A DNA stretch of 41,064 bases from a gamma proteobacterium L18. Lineage in GTDB: Bacteria > Pseudomonadota > Gammaproteobacteria > Pseudomonadales > Pseudomonadaceae. The notes under the pieces are model-generated. The model searched no databases and was not told the origin of the DNA. It saw only the letters and a list, made by a program, of their open reading frames with translations. The position numbers were made by a program, and so were the translations under genes. The stretch covers positions 373,456 to 414,519 of the forward strand of contig KI547171.1 in assembly GCA_000497835.1 (NCBI GenBank), given 5' to 3'. Shown here in pieces: positions 33,349-41,064 of the stretch. How positions within the stretch are numbered: position 1 is the stretch's first letter; each line of letters starts with the position of its first letter.

Positions 33349-34800
33349 TCAGTTCATCACCACCGCAGCACCCGCCCGTTGCAGCAGGCGCTGGCTGCGT
33401 TCCGACAACTGCTCCAGCACAAAACCCTTGCCGGCTTTCTCGTAACGCGCGGCCAGGGCCTCCAGCGCGGCAATGGCCGAATGGTCGGCCAGGTGCAGAT
33501 GCCGGCAGTCCACCACCACCTCGTCAGGGTCGTTGCGCGGGTCGAACAGCGCCTGGAAGTGCGTGGTCGAGGCGAAGAACAGGGTGCCATGGGGCGTGTA
33601 GCGCTTGCGGCCCGGTTGGCTGTCATCGGCATCGGCACGAATGTCGCGGGCGTGCTGCCAGGCGAAGGCCAATGCGGCGATCAGGATGCCGCACAGCACG
33701 GCAGTGGCCAGGTCGGTGAACACGGTAATCACCGTCACGGCGACGATCACCACCGCGTCCTGGCGCGGCACCTTGCCCAGCACCCGCAGCGAGCCCCAGG
33801 CGAAGGTCTGTTGCGCCACCACGAACATCACCCCGGCCAGGGCCGCCAACGGGATGCGCTCGATCAGCGGCGACAGGAACAGGATGAACAGCAGCACCAT
33901 GATGCCGCTGACCACGCCGGACAAGCGCCCGCGGCCGCCGGAGCTGAGGTTGATCACGGTCTGGCCGATCATGGCGCAACCGCCCATGCCGCCGAACAAC
34001 CCCGAGGCGACGTTGGCCACGCCCAGCGCCACGCATTCACGGTTGGGCTGGCCACGGGTTTCGGTCAGTTCATCGGTGAGGTTGAAGGTGAGCAAGGTCT
34101 CCAGCAGGCCGACCATGGCCATCAGCACCGCGTAGGGGGCGATGATCTTCAGGGTGTCCAGGTTCATCGGCACGCTGGGCCAGTGCAAGGTGGGCAGGCC
34201 GCCGGCGATGTGGGCCATGTCACTGAGGGTGCGGGTGGGCAGGTCCAGGCCATACACCAGCAGGCTGACCCCGATGATGGCTACCAGCGCCGGCGGCACC
34301 GCGCGGGTCAGGCGCGGCAGCAGGTAGACGATGGCCATGGTCAGCGCCACCAGGCCCAGCATCACCGCCAGGGCCGAGCCGCTGAGCCAGTCGGCGCCGT
34401 GCTTGAAGTGCTCCAGTTGCGACAGGGCGATGATGATCGCCAGGCCGTTGACGAAGCCCAGCATCACCGGGTGCGGCACCATGCGGATCAGCTTGCCCAG
34501 GCGCAGCAGCCCGAACAGCACCATGATCAGCCCGCCCAGCACCACGGTGGCCAGCAGGTATTGCACGCCGTGCTGCACCACCAGCGCGACGATCACCACG
34601 GCCATGGAGCCGGCCGCTCCGGAAATCATCGCCGGCCGGCCGCCAAACAGCGCCGTCAGGGTGCAGATGATGAACGCGCCGTACAGGCCCATCAGCGGAT
34701 TGAGCTGCGCCACCAGGGCAAAGGCGATGCATTCGGGCACCAGGGCGAAGGACGAGGTCAGCCCGGCCAGGACGTTACTGCGAAGTGAAGACAGTGACAT
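33349..34800 (-). CDS. SulP-family inorganic anion transporter with STAS domain
   Basis: The 483-residue protein has about 11-12 membrane helices in the first 380 residues and a STAS domain at about 395-480 (VVVDCRHLHLADHSAIAALEALA). Family-typical stretches are SFALVPECIAFALVA near the N-terminus and LGVANVASGLFGGMGGCAMIGQT. Members carry sulfate, bicarbonate or dicarboxylates with H+ or Na+. The short N-terminus without a long cytoplasmic lead and the GGMGGCAMIGQTVIN sequence are closer to the bicarbonate-type branch than to classical sulfate permeases, but this is a tentative reading. AAGGA lies five bases before ATG 34800. Confidence 0.88.
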   Translation of the reverse strand: MSLSSLRSNVLAGLTSSFALVPECIAFALVAQLNPLMGLYGAFIICTLTALFGGRPAMISGAAGSMAVVIVALVVQHGVQYLLATVVLGGLIMVLFGLLRLGKLIRMVPHPVMLGFVNGLAIIIALSQLEHFKHGADWLSGSALAVMLGLVALTMAIVYLLPRLTRAVPPALVAIIGVSLLVYGLDLPTRTLSDMAHIAGGLPTLHWPSVPMNLDTLKIIAPYAVLMAMVGLLETLLTFNLTDELTETRGQPNRECVALGVANVASGLFGGMGGCAMIGQTVINLSSGGRGRLSGVVSGIMVLLFILFLSPLIERIPLAALAGVMFVVAQQTFAWGSLRVLGKVPRQDAVVIVAVTVITVFTDLATAVLCGILIAALAFAWQHARDIRADADDSQPGRKRYTPHGTLFFASTTHFQALFDPRNDPDEVVVDCRHLHLADHSAIAALEALAARYEKAGKGFVLEQLSERSQRLLQRAGAAVVMN

Positions 34801-35013
34801 GGGGTTCCTTGCGAAAACGCCAACGGCTCACCTTGGGATAGGCAAGCCGTGGGGGTGGAATCAGAGAGAGTGGGGGCAGTTTAAGGAAAATGGACTGGAT
34901 CGGACAGGTATTTTGATCGGCGGCAGCCCTTGCCGCACCACCGGCGCAATCGTTTAGACTCCCTGCGTCACCCTCGCTGCCCATAACAACAACCAAGCAA
35001 CAGGAGTCGCACC

Positions 35014-35940
35014 ATGGAGCAACTTTCGCTGGGCCTCGTCGGCTACGGCAAGATCGCCCAGGACCAGCACGTCCCGGCCATCCTCGGCAACCCGGCCTGG
35101 CATCTGCAGGCCGTGGCCACCCTGGGCCAGCCTTGTCCCGGCGTGGCCAATTTCAACAGCCTGGAGGCCTTGCTCAGCGAGGGGCCGGCGGTCAGCGCAG
35201 TGTCGTTCTGCACCCCGCCCCAGGGGCGCTACGCGCAGGTGCGTCAGGCGTTGCTGGCCGGCAAGCATGTGCTGGTGGAGAAGCCGCCTTGCGCCAGCCT
35301 TGGCGAGGCCATGGCGCTGGTCGACTTGGCCCAGGCCCAGGGGGTGAGCTGCCTGTTTGCCTGGCATTCGCGCTTCGCCCCGGCAGTTGAGCCGGCCCGG
35401 CAGTGGCTGCAGGGCCGCACCCTGCGCAGCGTGGCCATTACCTGGAAGGAAGACGTGCGCAAGTGGCACCCTGGCCAGGCGTGGATCTGGCAGGCGGGCG
35501 GGCAGGGGGTGTTCGACCCGGGTATCAATGCGCTGTCGATCGTGACGGCACTGCTGCCCCAGCCGCTGTTCGTCAGCCGCGCCGAGCTGCTGGTGCCGGC
35601 CAACCACCAGGCCCCCATCGCCGCCCGGTTGCGCATGACCGATGCCCAGGGTCTGCCGGTGAGCGCCGACTTTGACTGGGATCATCCCGAGCCGGACATC
35701 TGGCGCATCGTGGTGGAGACCGAAGGGGGCGTGTTGCGCCTGGAGCAGGGCGGTGCGGCGCTGTTTATCGATGATGTGGCGCAGCCGCTGCCGGCCGAGG
35801 CGGAATACCCGTCGCTGTATCAACACTTCGCGCAATTGATCGCGCGCCAGGCCAGCGATGCCGACCTGCAGCCGCTGCGTCTGGTGGCCGACGCCTTCAT
35901 GGCGGGCAGCCGCACCTTGGTGGCCGAATTCCACGACTGA
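35014..35940 (+). CDS. gal: Gfo/Idh/MocA family sugar dehydrogenase, D-galactose 1-dehydrogenase-like
   Basis: The protein has 308 residues. The N-terminal Rossmann fold shows GLVGYGKIAQDQHVPAI and the family motif VLVEKPP, where the Lys is catalytic. KWHPGQAWIWQAGGQGVFDPG followed by INALSI is the pattern I associate with D-galactose 1-dehydrogenase and L-arabinose dehydrogenase, which oxidise the sugar to its lactone. CAGGAG lies eight bases before the ATG. It is divergent from the SulP gene across 213 bases. No galactonate pathway genes follow, so the link to galactose use is by sequence pattern only. Confidence 0.78.
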   Translation: MEQLSLGLVGYGKIAQDQHVPAILGNPAWHLQAVATLGQPCPGVANFNSLEALLSEGPAVSAVSFCTPPQGRYAQVRQALLAGKHVLVEKPPCASLGEAMALVDLAQAQGVSCLFAWHSRFAPAVEPARQWLQGRTLRSVAITWKEDVRKWHPGQAWIWQAGGQGVFDPGINALSIVTALLPQPLFVSRAELLVPANHQAPIAARLRMTDAQGLPVSADFDWDHPEPDIWRIVVETEGGVLRLEQGGAALFIDDVAQPLPAEAEYPSLYQHFAQLIARQASDADLQPLRLVADAFMAGSRTLVAEFHD

Positions 35941-35975
35941 GCGGCTGGTCGTCCCCCCTCCCTCTGTGAGATTCG

Positions 35976-36257
35976 TAGCAGCGGCCGCAGGTCGCGTCAC
36001 AGACGCCGCGCACTGGCTGATCCACCGCGCTGCCTGTGACGCCGCCTTCGGCAGCTACACCCCTCTGTGGGAGCGGGTTCTACCCGCGAAAAGGACACCG
36101 CGTAATACCTGGCACCCTGTGGCGCCCTTTTCGCGGGTAGAACCCGCTCCGACAAAGACAGTTGCTGCTACAGGCCGGCGTCGTCTGCATCGCGGCCAAG
36201 GCCGGCTCCTACCACGGATCGCGTAGGAGCCGACTTTAGTCGCGATACAGACGACGC
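35976..36257. repeat. Composite REP cluster, copy 2
   Basis: In the 433-base gap 35941-36373 there is no gene but three palindromic units: a TAGCAGCGGCCG unit at about 35978; the inverted pair 36066-36094 with 36126-36154 (29-base arms, one mismatch); and a further pair 36178-36212 with 36223-36257 (GTAGGAGCC type, 35-base arms, imperfect). The stretch 36023-36172 is nearly identical to 16613-16765. Confidence 0.85.
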
Positions 36258-36373
36258 GGTTTCAAGGCAGTGGCTGCTCCCACACGCGTTTCTCGTGCTA
36301 TTGCCGCCCCCTGGCCCGTACCTTGCTACGCCTCTGCTGCGGTTCCCATCCATAGCGTTAGGTGGAGGTATAC

Positions 36374-36967
36374 ATGCTGATCACAAAAACAATAATGGCA
36401 TTGGCGATAGGCGCGGTGCTGTCCGCGTCGGTGGTGTTGATCCCCGATTCACTCGGCGGTTTTTCCAGCGTTCACGCCAAGGAGGGTGGTAGCGGTGGCC
36501 ATGGTGGAGGCAGTGGCGGCAGCGGGGGTGGAGGCGGCGGTAGTGGCGGAGGCGGAGGTGGTAGTGGTGGAGGTGGGGGTGGAAGTGGCGGTGGCGGTAG
36601 CGGCGGAGGTGGAGGCAGCGGTGGTCACGGCGGCAGCGGCGGCAGCGGCGGCAGCAGCGGCAGCAGCGGTGGGCATGGCAGCAGTGCCAGCAGCGGCAGC
36701 GGTGGGCATGGCAGCAGTGCCAGCAGCGGCAGTAGCCACGGCGAAGGCAACGCTGGCGCTTCCTCATCGTCCGGCCGCAGCGGCACTCACGCTGAAGCGG
36801 GCGACGATCATGGCGCCCACGGCATTGGTGAGGCGGGCGATGATCATGGCGCCCACGGCATCGGCGAGGCCGGTGATGATCATGGCGTTCACGCCGCCGG
36901 CGAAGTCGGTGAGGACCACGGCGTCCACGCTGCCGGTGAGCCTGGCGACGACCGCGGCGGCTCCTGA
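36374..36967 (+). CDS. Exported Gly/Ser-rich protein with Asp-His repeats
   Basis: The protein has 197 residues from ATG 36374, with GGAGG at 36364-36368. An N-terminal signal sequence probably ends at VHA-KE (about residue 35). The mature protein starts with about 60 residues that are mostly Gly with Ser and occasional His. Two copies of GGHGSSASSGS follow, and then four full and one partial copy of a 12-residue repeat (EAGDDHGAHGIG and variants such as EVGEDHGVHAAG). It has no Cys and almost no hydrophobic residues, so it is likely disordered and outside the inner membrane. The Asp/His repeats could bind metal ions, but that is inference. I recognise no family. Confidence 0.65.
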   Translation: MLITKTIMALAIGAVLSASVVLIPDSLGGFSSVHAKEGGSGGHGGGSGGSGGGGGGSGGGGGGSGGGGGGSGGGGSGGGGGSGGHGGSGGSGGSSGSSGGHGSSASSGSGGHGSSASSGSSHGEGNAGASSSSGRSGTHAEAGDDHGAHGIGEAGDDHGAHGIGEAGDDHGVHAAGEVGEDHGVHAAGEPGDDRGGS

Positions 36968-37127
36968 TACTGGCGCAACGATAGCCCCGTAATCGGGCCA
37001 AAGCCCCAAGGATGGGGGCACTTGCCCCATACCCTACGGGTATCGAACCAGACCTCATGCCTATTGGCGCGCCAGCCTGCGAAGGGGGAAGATAGCACTC
37101 AATAACAACAATCAGAGTGTTCCCGCC
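36968..37127. other. Gap before benR with weak hairpin
   Basis: This 160-base gap must hold the benR promoter. GCCCC (37003-37007) and GGGGGC (37014-37019) could form a small hairpin ending the upstream gene's transcript, but no T run follows. I cannot place a confident promoter. Confidence 0.3.
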
Positions 37128-38105
37128 ATGCACACGCCTTTACTGGGCCAGCGCAGCGAAATCTTCAACCGTGCCGATCCCCATGCCGTGTCCCTGTACG
37201 TCAACCAGCACGTGGGCAGCCATTGCATCCAACTGCCCCGCGCCAGCCGTCCACTGGCCCACCTGAGCCACCGTCCGTTCGCCGACCTGGACCTGTGCCG
37301 CATTGGCTATGGCGCCGCCGTGCGCGTGGTATCGCCGGCGCTGGAGCGCTTCTTTCACCTGCAAGTGCTGTTGCAGGGCCATTGCCTGTGGCGTCGTGGC
37401 CGCGAGGAACACGACCTGGTGCCCGGCGAACTGCTGCTGATCAACCCGGACGAGCCGGTGGACCTGACCTATTCGGCCGACTGCGAGAAGTTCATCGTCA
37501 AGGTGCCCGTGCGCCTGCTCGAAGGCCTGTGCCAACAGCAACGCTGGGCGTTGCCCGAGCCCGGTGTGCGCTTTACCGAACACCGCTATCGGCTGGACCA
37601 ACTGCAAGGCCTGGTGAGCTTGCTGGGCATGGTCTGCCAGGAGGCCGAAGAGCTTGAGCCGCAGCCGCAGGTGCAGGCGCACTATGCGCAGATCCTGGCC
37701 AGCAAACTGCTGACCCTGACCCGCACCAACGTGCGTCGCGCAAGCGTTGAGGCGCCGCCGTTGAACTTTGAGCGGGTGATTGACTACATCGACAACCACC
37801 TGGGCGATGAGCTGGACAGCCAGGCCTTGGCGCGCCTGGCGCAGGTCAGCGTGCGCAGCCTGTACGACCTGTTTGCCCGCAACGCCCACTGCACGCCAGC
37901 GCAATACATTCGCCAGCGCCGCCTGGCGCGTATCCAGGCGTGCCTGGCCGACCCCACCTGCTCGGTACGCAGCGTCTCGGAACTGGCCATGGACCATGGC
38001 TTGTTTCACCTGGGGCGCTTCTCCCAAAGCTATCGCCAGCAGTTCGGCGAATTGCCGTCCCAGACCCTGGCACGGCGCCGCAGTGCGCTTGCGCAAAACG
38101 GATAA
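37128..38105 (+). CDS. benR: BenR, AraC/XylS-family activator of the ben genes
   Basis: A 325-residue AraC-type regulator. The N-terminal 200 residues are the effector-binding part (FFHLQVLLQGHCLWRRG); the C-terminal 95 residues contain two helix-turn-helix units, with LARLAQVSVRSLYDLFARN in the first and the family signature LGRFSQSYRQQFGELPSQ in the second. BenR binds benzoate and activates the ben promoter, as XylS does with toluates on the TOL plasmid. It lies directly upstream of benABC in the same direction with only 83 bases between. Its 3' end contains the distal half-site of the operator it should bind. Confidence 0.9.
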   Translation: MHTPLLGQRSEIFNRADPHAVSLYVNQHVGSHCIQLPRASRPLAHLSHRPFADLDLCRIGYGAAVRVVSPALERFFHLQVLLQGHCLWRRGREEHDLVPGELLLINPDEPVDLTYSADCEKFIVKVPVRLLEGLCQQQRWALPEPGVRFTEHRYRLDQLQGLVSLLGMVCQEAEELEPQPQVQAHYAQILASKLLTLTRTNVRRASVEAPPLNFERVIDYIDNHLGDELDSQALARLAQVSVRSLYDLFARNAHCTPAQYIRQRRLARIQACLADPTCSVRSVSELAMDHGLFHLGRFSQSYRQQFGELPSQTLARRRSALAQNG

Positions 38106-38125
38106 TGGTCTGCAAGCATCGGCTA
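38090..38125 (+). promoter_or_regulatory. Tandem BenR/XylS-type half-sites
   Basis: TGCAAGCATCGGCTA (38111-38125) matches TGCA-N6-GGNTA, the known XylS/BenR half-site. TGCGCAAAACGGATA (38090-38104) is a second copy with one mismatch, exactly 21 bases upstream, the same spacing as in the Pm promoter. The distal copy overlaps the benR stop codon. Confidence 0.75.
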
Positions 38126-38152
38126 TCGACCTACCCCACCCATTCGTACGCT
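38124..38152 (+). promoter_or_regulatory. benA promoter core
   Basis: The proximal half-site runs into a poor -35 (about 38124-38129). After 17 bases comes TACGCT (38147-38152), similar to the atypical -10 of the XylS-dependent Pm promoter. A weak core with an overlapping activator site fits a BenR-dependent promoter. Confidence 0.5.
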
Positions 38153-38188
38153 GGAGGTGCCTGAACAATAACAACGGAGGCCCCGGCC

Positions 38189-39544
38189 ATGTCCCTGGGA
38201 ATCGACTACCTCAATGCCCTGCTGCACGAAGACCGCGCGCAGGGCATCTACCGCTGCAAGCGCGAGATGTTCACCGACCCGCGGCTGTTCGACCTGGAGA
38301 TGAAGCACATCTTCGAGGGCAACTGGCTGTACCTGGCCCACGAAAGCCAGATCCCCAACGTCAACGATTACTACACCGTGCAGATGGGGCGCCAACCGGT
38401 GTTCATTGCGCGCAACAAGGCTGGCCACCTCAACGCCTTCCTCAACGCCTGCAGCCACCGCGGCGCCATGCTGTGCCGGCACAAGACCGGCAACCGCAGC
38501 TCCTACACCTGTCCGTTCCACGGTTGGACGTTCAATAACGCCGGCAAGCTGTTGAAGGTGAAGGACCCGGTGGAAGCCGGCTATCCCGCAAGCTTCAATT
38601 GCGAAGGCTCTCATGACCTGACCAAGGTGGCGCGCTTCGAATCCTACCGCGGCTTCCTGTTCGGTTCGCTGAACCCGGACGTGCCAACCCTCCAGGAGCA
38701 CCTGGGCGAATCGGCCAAGATCATCGACATGATCGTCGACCAGTCCCCCGAAGGCCTGGAAGTGCTGCGCGGCTCCAGCAGCTACGTCTATGAAGGCAAC
38801 TGGAAGCTCACCGCCGAAAACGGTGCCGATGGCTACCACGTCAGCGCCGTGCACTGGAACTACGCCGCCACCCAGCAGCAACGCCAGCAGCGCGAGGCCC
38901 AGGCGGCGGCCAAGACCATGAGCGCCGGTGGCTGGGCCAAGCAGGGCGGGGGCTTCTACTCGTTCGACAAGGGCCACATGCTGCTGTGGACGCGCTGGTC
39001 TAATCCCGAGGACCGCCCGCTGTATGAGCGCCGTGACGAACTGGTCCAACAGTTCGGCAGCGCCCGCGCCGACTGGATGATCCAGAACTCGCGCAACCTG
39101 TGCCTGTACCCCAACGTCTACCTGATGGACCAGTTCAGCTCGCAGATCCGCATCGCCCGGCCACTGGACGTGAACCGCACCGAGATCACCATCTACTGCA
39201 TCGCGCCCAAGGGCGAAAGCGATGCCGCACGTGCCCAGCGCATCCGTCAGTACGAAGACTTCTTCAATGTCAGCGGCATGGCCACCCCCGATGACCTGGA
39301 GGAGTTTCGCTCCTGCCAACTGGGCTACCAGGGCAGCACGACGGCGTGGAACGACATGTCCCGTGGTGCCTCGCACTGGGTGGAAGGCGCCGACCAGGCC
39401 GCCCGGGACATCGACCTGCACCCCCAGCTCAGCGGCGTGCGCACCGAGGACGAAGGCCTGTTCGTGATGCAGCACAAGTACTGGCAGCAGACCATGATCA
39501 GGGCGCTGCAGGCCGAGCATATCGACGTGGAGGCGGTGCAATGA
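38189..39544 (+). CDS. benA: Benzoate 1,2-dioxygenase large (alpha) subunit
   Basis: The protein has 451 residues. It is the catalytic subunit that, with BenB and BenC, adds O2 to benzoate to give the cis-diol carboxylate. The Rieske [2Fe-2S] ligands are Cys88, His90, Cys108 and His111 (CSHRGAMLC, CPFHGW). The mononuclear iron site shows Asp214, His217 and His222 in DGYHVSAVH. YRCKREMFTDPRLFDLEMKH near the N-terminus is typical of BenA/XylX and unlike AntA. It could also accept toluates, as XylX does. GGAGG at 38176-38180 precedes the ATG. The stop overlaps benB (ATGA). Confidence 0.93.
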   Translation: MSLGIDYLNALLHEDRAQGIYRCKREMFTDPRLFDLEMKHIFEGNWLYLAHESQIPNVNDYYTVQMGRQPVFIARNKAGHLNAFLNACSHRGAMLCRHKTGNRSSYTCPFHGWTFNNAGKLLKVKDPVEAGYPASFNCEGSHDLTKVARFESYRGFLFGSLNPDVPTLQEHLGESAKIIDMIVDQSPEGLEVLRGSSSYVYEGNWKLTAENGADGYHVSAVHWNYAATQQQRQQREAQAAAKTMSAGGWAKQGGGFYSFDKGHMLLWTRWSNPEDRPLYERRDELVQQFGSARADWMIQNSRNLCLYPNVYLMDQFSSQIRIARPLDVNRTEITIYCIAPKGESDAARAQRIRQYEDFFNVSGMATPDDLEEFRSCQLGYQGSTTAWNDMSRGASHWVEGADQAARDIDLHPQLSGVRTEDEGLFVMQHKYWQQTMIRALQAEHIDVEAVQ

Positions 39545-40026
39545 TCAGCCACGACACGGTGCGTGATTTTCTCTACCGCGAAGCCCGCTACCTGGACGAC
39601 AAGGACTGGGACAACTGGCTGGCACTCTATGCCCCCGACGCCACGTTCTGGATGCCCAGCTGGGACGACAACGACGAACTGACCCAGGACCCGCAACGCG
39701 AAATCTCGCTGATCTGGTACGGCCGCCGCGACGGCCTGGAAGACCGCGTGTTCCGCATCAAGACCGAACGCTCCAGCGCCAGCATTCCCGACACCCGCAC
39801 CTCGCACAACCTGAGCAACATCGAGGTGCTGGAGCAGGGCGGCGGTTTTGCCCAGGTGCGTTTCAACTGGCACACCCTGAGCTTTCGCTACAAGACCGTG
39901 GACAGCTACTTCGGCACCAGTTTCTACACCCTCGACACGCGCGGCGAACAGCCGTTGATCACCGCCAAGAAAGTGGTGTTGAAAAACGACTACGTGCGCC
40001 AGCTGATCGACATCTACCACATCTAA
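39541..40026 (+). CDS. benB: Benzoate 1,2-dioxygenase small (beta) subunit
   Basis: A 161-residue structural subunit of the ring-hydroxylating oxygenase, with the NTF2-like fold of the family. VRDFLYREARYLDDKDWDNWL is the conserved N-terminal helix region; NLSNIEVLEQGGGFAQVRFNW and YFGTSFYTLD lie in the sheet. It should assemble with BenA as a heterohexamer. The start is the ATG sharing ATGA with the benA stop, and no Shine-Dalgarno-like site is needed if translation is coupled. benC starts 10 bases after its stop. Confidence 0.93.
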   Translation: MISHDTVRDFLYREARYLDDKDWDNWLALYAPDATFWMPSWDDNDELTQDPQREISLIWYGRRDGLEDRVFRIKTERSSASIPDTRTSHNLSNIEVLEQGGGFAQVRFNWHTLSFRYKTVDSYFGTSFYTLDTRGEQPLITAKKVVLKNDYVRQLIDIYHI

Positions 40027-40036
40027 GGCGGCCATC

Positions 40037-41050
40037 ATGACCTACAAGATCGCACTGAATTTCGAGGATGGCGTCACCCGTTTCATCGACAGCGGTGCCA
40101 GCGAAACCGTGGCCGATGCAGCGTACCGGCAGGGCATCAACATCCCCCTGGACTGTCGCGACGGCGCGTGCGGCACGTGCAAGTGTTTTGCCGAGGCCGG
40201 GCGCTACGACCTGGGCCAGGAATACATCGAGGATGCCCTGACCCAGGAGGAAGCGGCCGAAGGCTTTGTGCTGACGTGCCAGATGCGCGCGCAGAGCGAC
40301 TGTGTGGTGCGCGTGCCGGCGTCGTCCGACGTGTGCAAGACCAAGCAGGCCAGCTACGACGCCACGATCAGCGACGTCCAGCAGCTGTCCGACAGCACCA
40401 TCGCACTGAAGATCAAAGGCGAGGCGCTGAACCAGTTGGCGTTCTTGCCGGGCCAATACGTCAACCTGCAGGTGCCGGGCAGCGAGCATACCCGGGCCTA
40501 TTCCTTCAGTTCGCTGCAACGTAATGGCGAGGTCAGCTTCCTGATCCGTAACGTGCCGGGCGGCTTGATGAGTCGCTTCCTGACCAGCCTGGCGAAGGCC
40601 GGTGACACCATGACCCTGGCCGGCCCGTTGGGGAGTTTCTACCTGCGCGAGATCCGTCGGCCGCTGTTGCTGCTGGCGGGCGGTACGGGCCTGGCGCCGT
40701 TCACCGCCATGCTTGAGCGCATTGCCGAACAGGGCAGTGACTACCCGGTGCACCTGATCTACGGCGTGACCTATGACATCGACCTGGTGCAGACCGCGCA
40801 GCTGGAAGACCTGGCGGCGCGCATTCCGCGGTTCACCTTCAGCGCCTGCGTGGCTAGCCCGGATAGCCATTACCCGCGCAAGGGCTACGTCACCCAGCAC
40901 ATCGAGCCTGGGCACCTGAACGACGGCGATGTCGACGTCTACCTGTGCGGCCCGCCGCCCATGGTGGAGGCGGTCAGCCACTACCTGCGCGACCAGGCCA
41001 TCGTGCCGGCCAACTTCTACTTCGAAAAATTCGCGGCCAGCGCGGCGTAA
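40037..41050 (+). CDS. benC: Benzoate 1,2-dioxygenase reductase component
   Basis: The protein has 337 residues and passes electrons from NADH through FAD and a plant-type [2Fe-2S] cluster to the BenAB oxygenase. The ferredoxin domain carries Cys40, Cys45, Cys48 and Cys81. The FAD-binding RAYSFSS lies at 153-159, the NAD-binding GGTGLAP at 215-221, and CGPPPMV near residue 312. The order ferredoxin-FAD-NAD is that of class IB reductases such as BenC and XylZ. It is complete, ending 14 bases before the window edge; benD (diol dehydrogenase) would normally come next. Confidence 0.95.
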   Translation: MTYKIALNFEDGVTRFIDSGASETVADAAYRQGINIPLDCRDGACGTCKCFAEAGRYDLGQEYIEDALTQEEAAEGFVLTCQMRAQSDCVVRVPASSDVCKTKQASYDATISDVQQLSDSTIALKIKGEALNQLAFLPGQYVNLQVPGSEHTRAYSFSSLQRNGEVSFLIRNVPGGLMSRFLTSLAKAGDTMTLAGPLGSFYLREIRRPLLLLAGGTGLAPFTAMLERIAEQGSDYPVHLIYGVTYDIDLVQTAQLEDLAARIPRFTFSACVASPDSHYPRKGYVTQHIEPGHLNDGDVDVYLCGPPPMVEAVSHYLRDQAIVPANFYFEKFAASAA

Positions 41051-41064
41051 GCCTCGAGGGCCTC

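Noticed and set aside
33331..34788. Long open frame opposite the SulP gene, very rich in Gln, His and Gly
   Set aside because: It is antisense to a clear transporter gene, has no ribosome site or family motif, and its composition is what the complement of GC-rich codons gives.
36484..36965. Tandem repeats as a CRISPR array
   Set aside because: The repeats are in frame, lack unique spacers and encode Gly-rich and Asp-His peptide repeats.
38123..39541. Minus-strand open frame opposite benA
   Set aside because: Antisense shadow of benA, with no recognisable domain.
38189..41050. antABC (anthranilate dioxygenase) instead of benABC
   Set aside because: The large-subunit N-terminus, the BenR/XylS-type regulator and its half-sites fit benzoate/toluate dioxygenase; AntA starts and reads differently.

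Overview
The window looks like chromosomal DNA of a Pseudomonas, most likely the P. putida group. The reasons are high GC, a BenR-benABC benzoate cluster, a complete block of type VI secretion (T6SS) baseplate genes, and many intergenic copies of the P. putida-type REP palindrome (core TGTGGGAGCGGGTTCTACCC). This assignment rests on recognising families by eye; no database search was possible.

Layout. (1) 1-13817 is the 3' part of a T6SS cluster, all on the plus strand. It holds a 5'-truncated VgrG fused through a transthyretin-like linker to a Tle1-type phospholipase, a lipoprotein that is probably its immunity protein, a lytic-transglycosylase-like probable second effector, a PAAR spike tip, an unrecognised membrane protein, and then tssM, tssA, tssF, tssG, tssJ and tssE with overlapping or closely spaced ends. 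tssB, tssC, hcp, tssH, tssK and tssL are not in the window and presumably lie to the left. (2) 13838-16596 holds a HhH-GPD DNA glycosylase, a 3-hydroxyisobutyrate-dehydrogenase-like oxidoreductase and a membrane diguanylate cyclase. (3) 16831-20161 is an amidase divergent from an MFS transporter; the transporter has a clear sigma70 promoter overlapped by a GntR/FadR-like operator. (4) 20173-21755 is a hipBA module with a twin-operator array at each end. (5) 21784-25751 holds a cysteine desulfurase, a very long inverted repeat, an exported beta-propeller lactonase and an aldo/keto reductase. (6) 25908-29817 holds a stand-alone EPSP synthase, a DUF2214 membrane protein, an alpha/beta hydrolase and an MFS exporter. 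(7) 29922-35940 holds a lipoprotein with an alpha/beta-hydrolase fold whose nucleophile serine appears replaced by Asp, a DUF4174 periplasmic protein, a PRISE-type reductase, a SulP anion transporter and a galactose-dehydrogenase-like enzyme. (8) 36374-36967 encodes an exported Gly-rich repeat protein. (9) 37128-41050 is benR and benABC; benD would be expected just beyond the right edge.

How the genes work together. The T6SS genes build the membrane complex (TssM, TssJ) and baseplate (TssA, E, F, G) and supply a spike that carries a phospholipase and probably a wall-degrading enzyme. BenR activates benABC from two half-sites in the benR-benA gap, and the dioxygenase with its reductase turns benzoate into a cis-diol. 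Much of the rest is single-gene metabolic or transport units separated by REP elements.

The most notable non-coding signals are four TGCAT-N8-ATGCA operators arranged as two pairs of identical geometry, one before hipB and one just after hipA; a 259-bp near-perfect inverted repeat at 23134-23392; and a composite REP element duplicated almost unchanged 19.4 kb apart.
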